Shown in pieces: positions 25,234 to 38,539 of a stretch of 64,000 nucleotides of DNA (its first letter is position 1; every line of letters starts with the position of its first letter). The DNA is taken from contig NC_085139.1 of the NCBI RefSeq assembly GCF_024139115.2, positions 107,113,935 through 107,177,934 of the forward strand. Direction: 5' to 3'. Origin of the DNA: Armigeres subalbatus (lineage: Eukaryota > Arthropoda > Insecta > Diptera > Culicidae). The position numbers and the translations under genes are program-made. The notes beneath the pieces are model-generated. The model saw only the letters and a list, made by a program, of their open reading frames with translations. It was not told the DNA's origin and did not search any database.

Positions 25234-26113
25234 TGCGTCGGTATACATTCCATCGTAAGATCAAAATCGATGACAACGACCAGGGCAATCATACGTAACG
25301 TTCACCGATAGGAGCGCCTGATATAAGATGCCGCCAGTTCATCATGAAACCAGCCAACATCCATATCAAGTACGGATCAGCTGCAAGTTTGATGGTCCAG
25401 TCATCCAGGCCAACATGAAGCATCAGATCTCTGTCGACGGCAAGCCAAAGTCGAACAGTCCCTTCCCAGAGAATATCAGTTCCATGGTGTAGGCATCACC
25501 GATGTGTCTGTATACTTCAATGGCTAGCAGCGGCATCGTTGTCGCCGTCGGGTCTACCAATGATGTCAGTACCATCTCCATCTCCGTATTGTTGGTATTG
25601 CCTATGGTCTGCAGACCTATGGATATGAAGGCCGACTGCGAGCACAATATTGTGATTTTTTATTTTGATGGCGGTGTCTTCGAGGTTAAGTGTATTGCCG
25701 GTTACATCACCGGTGTATTGACGGTGAGGAATAATTTCACCCAGGAAGTTCAGCTCATGCGTAAAAAGGATCTGGCAACAAAAAGCGTGGCCTGCGTCGC
25801 AGTCGTTGATCCGGGCCAGCATTTAAACTAACTCACTATTTGAAGGAATACCTACCCTTGCCGAAAATTAATATTACATCCATCAGCGGCAAGCGTCACC
25901 TTATCATGGAGGACACCGAACGCATGATGAACAAAACGGAAAAGTGCCATTTGGAAGTCCAGAAATAAAAGGAACTATTTCCACTACGATCGCCTTGTAG
26001 TTGTTCTATTTCAACATGAAGAGGATGACAAGCGCAACCGCCGGGATTTTTATGCATCATTATCCAGCACCACTATTCAAGATACCTCCAAGAAACAGAT
26101 AGTGGAACATCAT
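25234..26113 (+). pseudogene. HSP70-family pseudogene fragment (A1)
   Basis: Pieces in changing frames line up in order with HSP70/HSC70: CVGI...KIKIIDNDQGNHT (N-terminal ATPase domain), KFDGPVIQANMKH, DGKPKS...ENISSMV, VYFNG...IAYGL, DGGVFEVK (phosphate-binding loop region), MRKKDLATKS, and HLIMEDTERMMNKTEK (KGRLSKEDIERMVNEAEK in the family). The middle of the substrate-binding domain is missing. Many stops and frameshifts exclude function. It ends at a GTAAGT, so a captured genomic exon is possible, not only a processed copy. The match is from memory of the family, not a search. Confidence 0.7.
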
Positions 26114-26629
26114 GGTAAGTTAGGTAATGTCGATTCAACAACAAATACCGATAATACGATTATTATTATTAGGTCTGCTTTTCCCGACTATTCATCCATC
26201 GTACCGTCTAAGGAATAATATATACCCGAACGCCGTGGAACAATTTCCCACATTTATCGCAGTTATGAATCATGCCCGGTACCAATTAAAAATACCCTGG
26301 CGTCGACAAAAAATTACTCGGATGCTCACGCTCATTAAGTACGATTTTGATCCAATAGGCAGCTGGCAAGCTATTGCATTTGAAGAACGCCGTTCGATCC
26401 GAGAGAAACCGTTAAATCTCTACAAATATTGTAAAATTATTATATAAAAAACGAAACACATAAATAATTACAAAACAAATTTTATTTTTATTACACACTT
26501 GTCCCACCTATCTGGTCTGCTATATATTACGGTGAAGTTTGGCAATTTCAAGCCGAGTACAATAGTAATACGAATAGTAGAGAACGGCCACATCGATTCA
26601 GTGTACAATAGTCGCTCAAGGGGCGAAGC

Positions 26630-26764
26630 CAGTGGCGTAGCCACGGGGGTGGTTTTGGGCATAAAACCCCCCCCAAAGACAATTTTTTTGGAAGAAAATT
26701 TTTTTTTCGAAAGAAAAATTATTCAGAAAACCCCCCCCAGACCAATTTTCTGGCTACGCCACTG
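26630..26764. mobile_element. hAT-like MITE (CAGTGGCGTAGCCA ends) with 8-bp duplication
   Basis: The ends are CAGTGGCGTAGCCA and TGGCTACGCCACTG, flanked on both sides by GGCGAAGC (26622-26629; 26765-26772). Poly-C and poly-T tracts form most of the body. An 8-bp duplication with CAGNG ends is the hAT pattern. Confidence 0.85.
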
Positions 26765-26980
26765 GGCGAAGCCATCTTTGAAATTCGGATCTATTGTAGA
26801 AGGGCGAATGACAACGAAAACCAAAAAGACATTGTATTTTTCGAAAGACTATCGTGCCGTACTTAGTTGGGATTACTGTCGCAAGCAACTGGCTTATGGC
26901 TCTGGTTTCACATTGGTTTAAAGATGGTAAAGAGGAAGTAATAGAGTTCGACGAAGGAGACAATGCGTTTGCTGTTGTAG

Positions 26981-27145
26981 GGGAAGATCCTTTAATTACG
27001 TAACGCAAAAATTGGGCATTTTCAACCCCCCCTCCCCCCTATGTCACTTTTTTGTATGAAATATCTGAAAATTTTGTATGGATCGTCACACTTCGCTCAA
27101 CCTCCCCCTACCCCTCTAAGCGTTACGTAATTTGTGGACGCTCCC
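26981..27145. mobile_element. 165-bp MITE with TTACGTAACGC ends, TAG duplication
   Basis: GGGAAGATCCTTTAATTACG at the left and GCGTTACGTAATTTGTGGAC at the right form imperfect inverted ends; TAG flanks both sides. The centre is C-rich (CCCCCTCCCCC). Related to 12985-13149. Confidence 0.75.
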
Positions 27146-27917
27146 TAGTTACAATATCATTGTGGGTAGATGACGTCTGGTCGCTTTTAAATGATTTGAT
27201 TGGTTTCTTCTATCCGACGTTGTGACTGTTATGACGTTTTCCAAGGACAGCAAAGCAGCATTAAACGTGTAACAAGTTGGCATTTGTTGGCAAGATAACT
27301 CCAGTGATTATCAAATTGGTTCACGATTTCTTCGTACCGAGCAACACTGTTGGTTTTCCCGCCCATGTCTTTTGAAGTCTCACACGCAATTTGCTTTTCT
27401 CTTCATGTTATTGCTCCTGTGCTACGAATACCGCCATCGGTTGCAGTGCTCGTTGGAATGCAGTCAAAGGCAGCTTCAATGGAATTGCCAAGGGCTTCCC
27501 AACATCTTGCTTACTTAAAGCCGCTGGTGCTGAATGAAAACGAAAAAATAACATTAAGTTATCATTTCTCATTTAATTTGACAAAACATACCACCGTAAT
27601 ATTCATACAATACGCTGTCTTGCCATTGTCGCTGACGGTTACCTCAGTGATATGCTCCAGACCCTCAAGCTCCTTTGCGTTTAAATATCTTAAGTATACG
27701 CCATCTCACTTGATTAAAAATATTTGGATTACCGGCCCCGGTATCCAACAGCTTTAGCTTTTTGTGACACTGGTGCAACATTCCAAATATGGCCTGGTAG
27801 TAATCTTTAAGGACTGCCGTACAAACCTAAGAACGGGCATCCGGTGCTTGGTCTGATTGTACATAAATGTTTACGGCTTAATTTTCTCATCAGGATTCGT
27901 CAACACTAGTCCTGGCT

Positions 27918-29779
27918 AACTCAGTCGCTGGGTCGTTTCTCGAGCAACAAAAGATATTTTGATTACTAGATAAAGATTGTCGCTTCGGTTCCTTTGTTCT
28001 GTTGTCCGAAACATGTTGGGTACTAAGCTGTCAAATCGTATGGATTTTCCTTCTTTGACATTTACTCCCTATCCTCGCCGCAAAGATGTTCCGGACAGCG
28101 ACGACAGCGACAATCTTTATCAATAACAAAATATCTTTCGAACATATGATTGGCCGAAAAACCACAATGCTGAACCGAGAAAATGAGGTTCAAGTTTACT
28201 ATGACTAATTTAATTCATTTTTAGAGGCTTGAATTCACTGAATCAGCACCTTCTTATATCAACATTGGTCAGAATGTCCGGAGCGGTGGTGCGTTGACCT
28301 CCAAACGTCAAATCAGAGACTGACTCGCAGGCAAGCTGGCGGCCATTACCGCTCGCGGAAAACTGGATATTTACTTAAATGGTTTACGTGAAAGTTCGTA
28401 ATTGGGGTTTTCTAGTTTGGGCACTTTTGGTTGGGGTTCGCTAATTGGGGCGAAACCCAATTAAAAAGCAGCTAATATCAGAATGTGATGTCAAAAACGC
28501 GTTGACGTTTTGCTTCCGTGTTTGCGGGATCGATATTTTCTGGCGCGTAAAATTTTCTTTGTTCAATGCAAAAAGTAAACAACATTGACGCTTGTCAAAC
28601 CGCTCCCAATTGAACGGCATTCGATTAGGGTGAGGTCGTGCCCAATTAGCGAACGATCACTGTATTATAACAGCAGATTAAGATTAATTGAAACCATTCG
28701 AAATCTACGAAAAAAAATTTCATAATAAATATATTTGGCAAAACACATATATTTTTGCCATTGTGGTTTCTTAATGAGACGTTCATTCAAAACAACAATA
28801 AATGTGTTTCTTAAGAAATATCAAGTATGGAGTTTTACCTAGGATGAAGAATCATTTACAAAGCAATCGTTTATGCTAGAATAACAAAAATCTTGGTTTT
28901 GGTTTATAAGCCGTAATCATATGTTACGCATGGTTGCATCCGGATTTTCTGATATTAGCAGTTGTCAAAATCTGAGTATGTCACAAAATAGATCCGAGTC
29001 AGACGGACCAGAAATCTGTGTGACTGGGGACTTTAACATTTTCGGATATAGCATCATGGCGGCGACGTCGCATACCGGAGAAATCCCAAGTAACACCAAG
29101 CATTACAATTGCACATATATCAATCACAAATCAGCATGCTAAATGCTAATTCATTAGATCAGTTTTAACGATGCGAAGTTGCATTTATTCATCAACTGTC
29201 AGACAACGATACACTAAATCATCATTACAAATGCAGCGATGCATTACGATGCTTTATTCAACATGTCAAAGTAATGAGCCATTAATTCGATCTTATGATG
29301 ATGATGGTCGCCACATACCCTACAAAGGTTTGAGCTAGACGATTTATCTTTAAGATATTTAATTGTGATCAATTTAATCAGATTTTTGCAAAACAATAAA
29401 CGATCCGATTATTTTCACAGATATAACAACAATACAAATTATCATCGCTTTCCAGCAAAAATATAAATAAGTAAAAGAACCGTTGAGTTCTGCAGATGTT
29501 CGCATCATCAGTGATACAGCGAGTCCGATACAAATACAAAACTTGTGATACCTCTCGCATGATGCCAAAAGTTTCGTCAGGAAGCGTACTCAAACCATTC
29601 TCGCTAGTACCAATCAATTTACTGTACAAAGCTCGACAACATTCAAAACTTGTGTTACCTCTCGTAGATACCAAAAGTTTCGAGAAAATCTTCTATCTGA
29701 GAGCTCCTACTTTCTGTAGTATCTTTCAAACAGTTTCAATATTTCAAATTGAGTGATAAATACAAAAGTTATTTATACT
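27918..29779. repeat. MITE region of copy B (damaged)
   Basis: It corresponds to A1 19204-21150. It includes a damaged pogo-like MITE (about 28385-28664) with lost bases at its left end. No coding content recognised. Confidence 0.6.
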
Positions 29780-32700
29780 ATTTTGGCGATTCTCAAACTT
29801 TCGTAGACTACACATAAGAATAAAGTTAAAACACATCAACAAATAAAATACCATCATCATCATCGAGGCGAACAATATAGTCTATAAGCGCCCTAATGAA
29901 ATAACAAATCATTTACATTCGTCCAAACAAAAATATCCGTTATCACAAACTTCGTCAAGATACACATTAGTCAATAATAAAACTTAAATAAATAGCTGTT
30001 TAAACAGCTTTCACGTAATAATGCAAAGTCTCTTGAACTGTGATAGTGTACTTGCTCGCTTGATGTGTGCAGGCATCGAATTGAAAACATTTATTCCTTT
30101 ATAAAACAATGAATTTTGTGAAGCACCATGCAAAAATAAGGTGTTCTTATTTCTTCCGCGTTTCTAGTATTATATCCATAGAATCACTTCCTCTTTCAAT
30201 TCGATTACACAAATATCGTGGCAATCTATTTATTATTTTAAAATGAACACCATAGTCAAAAACAATTCTCTGCTTCATGTAACCATTGTAAAGCGTCCAA
30301 CAAAAGGAGGAGAATCTATTGCATCTTAAAATCAAACGCATTACTTTATTCTGCAAACGCTGTAACCTCGATATTTGTGTTTCATTAGCTAGAAATAAAA
30401 TGGAAGCACAAAAGTCTAAGTGAGGAGAGATGATTGACTTGTACAAGCATATTTACTCGGAACAGTTAATTCGTTTTTAATCGACATAAAATTCCCTTCT
30501 TGGCTATTTTCTTGATGACATTGTTGATATGAGAATCAAATTTCAATTTATCATCAATAATCACAGAATATTGCGCTTTTGCACTTTATAAGAGTTTTGC
30601 GAGTTTTTTCTCGATCATCTTTTCTCACCTCAATACACTCAAAAAGTTTTATTTTCCGTGTATAATATTTGTGTGAGTGCTCAATCTGAAAACAAATAGA
30701 CGTCAAATCATGGCGGGAATCGTTTTAGTGTACACGCTTACATGTGATTAGCAGGTGATGGTTATAATTGGGTGAATTCAGTAACAAAATCGATCAACCC
30801 GAAGAGAGTGAGTGTGAGAAAAAAGCGGGCAATCACAATCTACACTAACTCTTCAAATAGGTGAAATCACAATATTTAATTTCCCGAACGCGATCAAGTG
30901 TTTCATCATCAATTTGAACGGAAACTCAATGACTCGATTTGCGAAATTACCATGTATTTAGTTTTTACATTCAATTTCAACTGTTTGTTCTAACCATCTC
31001 TTAAGAACGCAAATCTGTATTCAAGCGTGAAACTGCATCTTCGATAGTTCTAGCTGCAATGAATAATACGGTGTCATCCGCGAATAGATTTATATTACAA
31101 ATCGTAAAACCGTCCATGTCATTAATATACATAATAAATAAAACAGGCCCTAATACACTTCCTTTGAACACCAGATTTTCCATAGGATTTGAAACACAAT
31201 CATTAAAGCAGTCTTTTGAGTTCTGTCAGACAAATACTTCTAAACCATTCATATCAGAACCCGAAATTCCAAAGCGCTTTATTTTTCCAACAATAAGGGC
31301 CTAGAAATTGTCTCAAATGCGCGTTTAAGATCCAAAAATACAGCAATAATAGTATCTTTACGCTCATGTTCTCTTTCCATTTGGCTCACAAGTTCAATGC
31401 GGTTTCACAAGAATGTCCTTCTCGATATCCCGATTGTTCTTGTATTAGAAGTTATTACTATTCAAATATGTAACTAACTGGCCTTTGACACAAGTTCTAA
31501 TATTTTTTCTAATGTGTCAACATGTTGATGGGACGAAACTCTTCGGCTTTAATCGTTCAACAACTTTTGAATAGGAATCACAAAGAGATTCCTTCCATAC
31601 CTGCAGCACGTGCCGGTTCTCAGTGATTCATTTGAGGTCCAGCAGTTTGTGTCCAATGACATGAAAACAATCTGTAGAACTCTGCGTTAACGTTATCACT
31701 CCAGCCGTTTTACCTAATGAAAGCATATGTTTTAAGTTCATCAATTGTAATTGGCGAAAACACTCAGACCTACATCTACTATTAACCGGCTGTTTAATTT
31801 CATCGGGTTCATCAACCAAATCAATAGATTGATTGATTGATAAACACTATCGATGAAATATCTATTGAAATTACAAGCAATTGTTTGTTCCGACTGTTCT
31901 ATTGTGCCATTGAAAGTTATGGACCGCGGCTTGGAACAATTGGGTTTTAACAAAGATTTTAAAATTTTCCATACCTCCTGCTGTTATTCTGATGCTGATC
32001 AATTTTCCTCTGAATATATTCACAACGCGTTGTTTTCAACGATTGTGAATATGTGTTCCTGCAATCTTGTACCTATTCAATTTTATGACTACGTCTTCCT
32101 AAAATCTCTTGTACAATTTACTCTTTTGCGTTTGAGACAACAGGTCTAAATTGTACCAGCTGTTCGAGTTATTCAAAGATACAAATTTTCTTAATTAACT
32201 TATTGGTACTCGATTTCAGAACGTTAGTTAGAACAGCTGCTTTCTGATCTGATTCGGAAATAACTTGAAAATCCTCGTTTCTCAACAAGATTCGAAACAG
32301 CTTGTTTCAGATATTTCCTCAACACTTTAATTTAACAAAATCATCAAGTCTATTAATAGTTTCTACATTTTATCACTAAAGTTTCATGATCGTTGCTTTC
32401 AAACAGTATCTACAACTGAGTTTACAGAGTCAACATTGAATAAACATGATCAATTATAGTTCTACTGTGTCAGGAAATTCGCGTGTAATCCAACCTTTTG
32501 TTTCAAATTATAAAATTCAGTCAGACCTTCAAATGATTCGAATTGTCGTACACCAATTGATATTAAAATCACCAGCTATTACATTTAGTTTACTAAACTC
32601 GACAAACATTTCAAAACAGTTCTCTAAAATTTCAATAAAACGCTGGTCACTTGAACTTGGCGAATGATACACCCATAATTACCATTCTTCACGCCACGTA

Positions 32701-33470
32701 CAACTGTAATGCCAAGAACCAATTTCCTTCACAAGCCTCGTTCAATTGAAGCATGAAGTGAACCGATTCCTTGACATAAATAGCAACTCCGCCAGTGTGT
32801 CTTGAATGTGATAAACAAGCAGCGACTTTATCCTGGAATGCTGTACTGATCGAATGCTTCTACTCTACAATATGTGTTTCTGCTAATAATACCAAAATGG
32901 TTTTTCTTCTACAATCGTACGTAGAGCTACGTAGTTTGTGAACAAACCAACAATATTCAAATACAAAACATCTAATGGTTCACATTACTACTGGAACTTG
33001 GTTGCTATTCATTGAAACGCAAGCCGCTTTTCTTTTGATCAAACAATTTCTTGTAGATCTTACACTCAGTACTAAATGCTGGATGATTGACGTCCAACTT
33101 CATATTACGCTCGGTTCATTTTAAACAATTAACGCATTTCAATACAGTTGACGTGCACTCAAGTTTTGTGACTATCGTTGCACTTAGAGCACGCAATGTG
33201 GTTTTACATTCTGTACTCATGTGCCTGAATTCTCCACATTGGAAGCATCTCAAACATTAATCGCGGTTTAAAGAACCGATCAAACCTTATTTACTTTTCT
33301 CGCGGTCAACAAACAACTATATGTATCCTTATACTTCAATCACGGCATTGAACTGCTTGTATTTGAGCGAGGATTTTCGTAAACATTAATTACTTTCACA
33401 TCATTATAGCGATGTCTTCATTATGACTTTGAAGAAGTCAATGAAGTCATCGGAGAATATTATCGCTCAT
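29780..33470 (-). mobile_element. CR1-like LINE, copy in B (heavily frame-broken)
   Basis: It has the same ORF1 C-terminus, endonuclease, RT and nested MITE order as A1 and A2, but with far more small deletions. The longest recognisable piece, 31001-31183 (minus), still shows GSVLGPVLFIMYIND and FADDTVLF. No reading frame spans a whole domain. Confidence 0.8.
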
Positions 33471-33899
33471 CAAGGGTAAACCACTCCACACTTTCAAAGT
33501 GACTAATTGTGCCCACTGTCCTTACACTGTGCCGAAATGTGCCGAAGCAAAATAATATTATTTTGGGTGCACTGGTTTTATGATCATATGGCATCACGGA
33601 ATAATTATTGTTGTTTGTTATTTGTTTTTTCAAAGATGTCCTGTTAGGTGTGCGAAGAATAATTCAATAATTCTATAGTTATTCAGTTATTCATTACGAA
33701 AATAAGTGATTTTCGTTGCGTCGGTATACATTCCATCGTAAGATCAAAATCATTGACAACGACCAGGGCAATCATACGTAACGTTCACCGATAGGAGCGC
33801 CTGATATAAGATGCCGCCAGTTCATCATGAAACCAGCCAACATCCATATCAAGTACGGATCAACTGCAAGTTTGATGGTCCAGTCATCAAGGCCAACAT
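33471..33899 (+). pseudogene. Left end of the TIR element with HSP70-like N-terminal piece (B)
   Basis: It starts with a damaged terminus (CAAGGGTAAACCACTC) and runs through the KIKIIDNDQG-type segment to the break at 33899, just after the GPVI block. It matches A1 24981-25416. Confidence 0.65.
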
Positions 33900-33907
33900 A
33901 GGCATCG

Positions 33908-34145
33908 AAATGCACTGGCTTTTCCGGTCACAATCAGAAGGGAATAGCGATTTTATTTGCACCAAACTGCTCTTTTTTAGGACCCAGAAAAAAACACACG
34001 CGTCAAAATCTGGCTTCAACCGCAAACGAACCTCACCGAACGAAAACCGAAACCGAAGTGAGCCGTCGTCTGTCGAATCAGTGTAAAAACCTTCAAAACG
34101 GGCGGCGGTAGACAACTGTCACTGTCATTCATATGCAAACTGAAC
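33908..34145 (-). promoter_or_regulatory. Orphan duplicate of the hnRNP leader/promoter
   Basis: It is nearly identical to 16665-16905 but has no coding exon attached. On the minus strand it points into copy B. It differs by a few indels. Whether it is transcribed is unknown. Confidence 0.6.
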
Positions 34146-34257
34146 GAAAAACGTCAAAACTTATCGAAATATAAACGCAGCCAAATTTGTTTTTTAAATC
34201 CACACGGAACCGCAAACCAACTCATATGTGCATTTTTACGTGCCAGCAGCCGAACAC

Positions 34258-37180
34258 GCTAAGGGTGAAATCAGGAGTGATTCAGTTTGATTCTAAATTT
34301 TCGACCACTATTCTAGTTTGCATCTGGAGCAAAATAGAACAAACTCGCTGGTTTCCAGCAGTGTTCTATCTATGTTTTTCAAATTTTCAATTAATTGAAA
34401 TCATTATGTTACTGCCAAGAAAGGCGGCGGAATTGCAAAGTGGATTGATCCGTAGATAAAATGACGCATCCATACAACAAAACAATTGAAAAATATTTGA
34501 ATCTCGTGATTCAATCGTGGTTCAAATCTGCAGAAAATAGAACGGAGCGTTATACCAGTTTTATTTTTTTGACAGTTGACTGGTATAAAATCTGAATCTA
34601 GAACAGCTGCTGGGAAATTCAATGTTTCAGATTCATATTCAAACTGACAGCCCCGAACGATTTGAATCACTGCTGATTTTACTCTAAGGATCTGTCTCAT
34701 TTGGAGAATTAAACTGAAATTAAACTTAAAAGTGACATTTCAATAATTATCAAATCTCGGGAACTTTTTCAAATCGGCGTATGTAACATTTTGATCAAGC
34801 TGAGAAAATGAGCTTGGAAGTTTTCAGATTTCATTTTTATTCCTATTTAGAAACTAATCATTTTTATTGCAATTGAATACACCTCAACAATACATTATGA
34901 AAAGGTTCATCGTCACTGACTCTGAAATCAGCACTGCGTGTGAACATTCCAGTTATTTTGATAAAAATATATGTTACAACGTTCTGCAGCAGATAAATCA
35001 CATTCGTCGAAATGTTACGCTGCTCCGTACGCTGCATTGTTGATACGTCGAAATGTTGCGTCAAGTTGAAACGTTTCACGCACATGCGACAAAAAAATTG
35101 CAACACTTACAACACGACGTAACAACATTTGCTGCAGAAAAACAACGTAAAATGTTTTTCTTGACGAAAATCAGAATATTTAAGCAACATGCTTAATTTT
35201 GAAATCAGTGATGAAAAGTACAAGCAGACGCACGTTTTAAACTATTTAGTTGTTTGAAAAACTTTTAAAGTACATTTTCTGCTTAGCGGTGTATGTGCAA
35301 TATTTTCAACAATGATGTTACACCGTTTTGTAAAAATTGATTTACATTTTTAATAACACATTTTCATGTAGCTTTGAAGATATACACATTTTAGATGAAT
35401 TTTATACCATATGCTGTTGAAAACGGGTTTGTTTACAATTTGCGACATACGCCGTTTTGAAAAAGTACCCGAGAAATAACCCTGCTCGCAGAGCAAGATT
35501 ACTTTTTGACAGATATCGAATCATTTTGCATCGATGTCTTATTGGAATTGTTAGGTAGCACCAGCCATTCTTATGATCAAGTTAATTAATAATTTTCGAA
35601 CTGTCACTTTTAAGTTTAATTCTCCAAATGAGATTAAAGTTTAAAGCCCCAAACGTAATACAACGGAACGTTGACGGAAACGGAAAATTTGACAGTTAGC
35701 CCATATATTTTCTGTCAAATATGCCGTTTCCGTCGCCGTTCCGTTATATTGCGTTTGGGGCTTAAGGGTCTGTCTCAAGTGGATAATTAAACTGAAATTA
35801 AACTTAGACGTGACAGTTCAATAATTCTCAGGTACTTATTCAAAAGTGACGTATGTGATTTTGTAAACAAAGATTCAAACGTCGATTGGCGAATCTGATA
35901 GTATTCCCACGCAAACCATCACCACACACAGTTAGGGGAAGCCTTCGGCTACCTGTTGGTGGTGTTGGTTTGCGTGGGAGAGCCATCAGATTGGACAAAT
36001 CGACGTTTGAATCTTTGTTTACAAAATCACATACGTCCTTTTGAATAAGTACCCGAGAATTATCAAATAACCCTGCTCGCAGAGCAAGATTACTTTTGAC
36101 AGATATCGAATCATTTTCCATCGATGTCCTATTGGAATTGCTGGGTAGCACCAGCCATTCTTATAACGGGGTGATTTTTTAATTCTCGAACTGTCACTTT
36201 TAAGTTTAATTCTCCAAATGAGACAGACCCTAAATGGTCCAATGCACCGAGTTCATCATTGACGTTTGAGACGGGCGCTGTTTACTTAGAATGAATACTT
36301 TTTCATTCATCGAGTTCATGCAAGTGTTCATTTTTAGTAAACAGCGCCCGTCTCAAACGTCATTGTGTTCATTCGGTGCATTGGACCATAACTCTGCAAC
36401 AACTCAGTCGCTGGGTCGTTTCTCGAGCAACAAAAGATATTTTAGTTACTAGATAAAGATTGTCGCTTCGGTTCCCTTTGTTCTGTTGTCCGAAACATGT
36501 TGGGTACTAAGCTGTCAAATCGTATGGATTTTCCTTCTTTGACATTTAGCTCCCCTATCCTCGCCAGCAAAAAGATGTTCCGGACAGCGACGACAGCGAC
36601 AATCTTTATCAAGTAACTCAAAATATCTTTTCGAGCAACATATGATTAGGGCCGAAAAACCAACAATGCTGAACCGAGAAAAATGAGGTTCAAGTTTACT
36701 ATGACTAATTTAATTCATTTATTGAAGGCTTGAATTCACTGAATCAGCACCTTCTTATATGCAACATTGGTCAGAATGTCCGGAGCGGTGGGTGCAGTTG
36801 ACCTCCACAAACGTCAAATCAGAGACTGACTCGCAGGCAAGCTGGCGGCCATTACCGCTCGCGGAAAACTGGATATTTACTTAAATGGTTATACAGTGAA
36901 AGTTCGCTAATTGGGGTTTTTCTAGTTGGGGCGCTTTTTAGTTGGGGGTTCGCTAATTGGGGCGAAACCCAATTAAAAAGCAGCTAAACGTCAGAATGTG
37001 ATGTCAAAAACGCGTTGACGTTTTGTTTCCGTGTTTGGCGGGATCGATATTTTCTGGCGCGTAAAATTTTCTTTTGTTCAATGCAAAAAGTAAACATTAA
37101 CGCTTGTCAAACCGCCCCAATTAGCGAACGGCATTCGCTAGTTAGGGTGAGGTCGTGCCCCAATTAGCGAACGATCACTG
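34258..37180. repeat. MITE cluster of copy A2
   Basis: This has the same order as in A1: TA-MITE about 34258-34684, 1-kb TAA-MITE 34688-35641, foldback 35645-35762, internal-hairpin TAA-MITE 35766-36230, foldback 36234-36389, foldback about 36420-36642, and pogo-like MITE 36894-37180 (TA-flanked). Only scattered differences from A1. Confidence 0.75.
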
Positions 37181-37182
37181 TA

Positions 37183-38329
37183 TTATAACAGCAGATTAAG
37201 ATTAATTGGAAAACCATTCGAAATCTACACGAAAAAAAAATTTCATAATAAATATATTTGGCAAAACACATATATTTTTGCCATTGTGGTTTCTTAATGA
37301 GACGTTCATTCAAAACAGCAATAAATGTGTTTCTTAAGAAATATCAAGTATGGAGTTTTACCTAGGATGAAGAATCATTTACAAAGCAATCGTTTATGCT
37401 AGAATAACAAAAATCATGGTTTTGGTTTATAAGCCGTAATCATATGTTACGCGTAGTTTGCATCCGGATTTTTCTGATATTAGCAGTTGTCAAAATCTGA
37501 GTATGTCAACAAAATAGATCCGAGTCAGACGGACCAGAAATCTGTGTGACTGGGGACTTTAACATTTTCGGATATAGCATCATGGCGGCGACGTCGCATA
37601 CCGGAGGAAATCCCAAGTAACACCAAGCATTACAATATTGCACATATATCAATCACAAATCAGCATGCTAAATGCTAATTGCATTAGATCAGTTTTAACG
37701 ATGCGAAGTTGCATTTATTCATCAACTGTCAGACAACGATACACTAAATCATCATTACAAATGCAGCGATGCATTACTGATGCTTTATTTCAACATGTCA
37801 AAGTAATGAGCCATTAATTTGATCTTATGATGATGATGGTCCCGCCACATACCCCTACAAAGGTTTGAGCTAGACGATTTATTTTTAAGATATTTAATTG
37901 TGATCAATTTAATCAGATTTTGCAAAACAATAAACGATCCGATTATTTTCACAGATATAAACAACAATACAAATTATCATCGCTTTCCAGCAAAAAATAT
38001 AAATAAGTAAAAAGAACCGTTGAGTTCTACTGCAGATGTTCGCAAGCATCATCAGTGATACAGCGAGTCCGATACAAATACAAAACTTGTGATACCTCTC
38101 GCATGATGCTAAAAGCTTCGTCAAGAAGCGCGTATTCAAACAGATTAAAACCATTCTCGCTAGCACCAATAAATTTATCGAACAAAGCTCGACAACTTTC
38201 AAAACTTGTGTGACCTCTCCGTAGATATCAAAAGTTTCGAGAAAATTGCGTTCTATCTGAGAGTTTACTACTTTTCTTTAGTATCTTCCAACAGTTTCAA
38301 ATATTTCAAATTGTAGTGATAAATACAAA
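37183..38329. other. Stretch between MITE cluster and LINE in A2
   Basis: Matches A1 19986-21149. No gene recognised. A2 lacks a short AT-rich segment near 38330 that A1 has (TTATTTATACC...). Confidence 0.4.
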
Positions 38330-38539
38330 ACGATTCTCAAACTTTCGTAGACTACACATAAAGAATAAAAGTTAAAACACATCAACAAATAAAATACCAT
38401 CATCATCATCGAGGCGAACAATATAGTCTATAAGCGCCCTAATGAAATAACAAATCATTTACATTCGTCCAAACAAAAATATCCGTTATCACAAACTTCG
38501 TCAAGATACACAATTAGTCAATAATAAAAACTTAAATAA

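Larger units (their letters stand above)
16665..27911. repeat. Copy A1 of an 11.2-kb duplicated block
   Basis: From ATGCACTGGCTTTTCCGG onward the sequence matches 33908-45072 nearly base for base until CAACACTAGTC. The block includes part of the hnRNP leader, a MITE cluster, a CR1-like LINE and most of a TIR DNA element. At 27911 A1 switches abruptly into partial copy B. Differences from A2 are mostly scattered substitutions and small indels, including a shorter ATT microsatellite (about 26150-26172). Confidence 0.9.
24981..27911. mobile_element. TIR DNA element, left 2.9 kb, truncated at the block edge (A1)
   Basis: It begins AAGGGGTAAACCACTCAG after GCTCATACCC (24971-24980), exactly as the complete copy at 42118. 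It carries the HSP70-like pseudogene, a hAT-like MITE and a TAG-flanked MITE. The right terminus is missing because the duplicated block ends at 27911. Confidence 0.8.
27918..33899. repeat. Partial, deletion-rich copy B of the duplicated block
   Basis: It matches A1 19204-25416 and the corresponding part of A2 in the same orientation. It is about 230 bp shorter than A1 because of dozens of 1-6-base deletions scattered along its length, many in homopolymers or short repeats. The ends are abrupt: CTAACTCAGTCGCTGGG at the left, CATCAAGGCCAACAT at the right. Confidence 0.9.

Noticed and set aside
21490..25831. Plus-strand open frames across the LINE copies
   Set aside because: They are antisense shadows of LINE ORF1/ORF2, or pieces of the HSP70-like pseudogene, and they break at different points in A1, B and A2.
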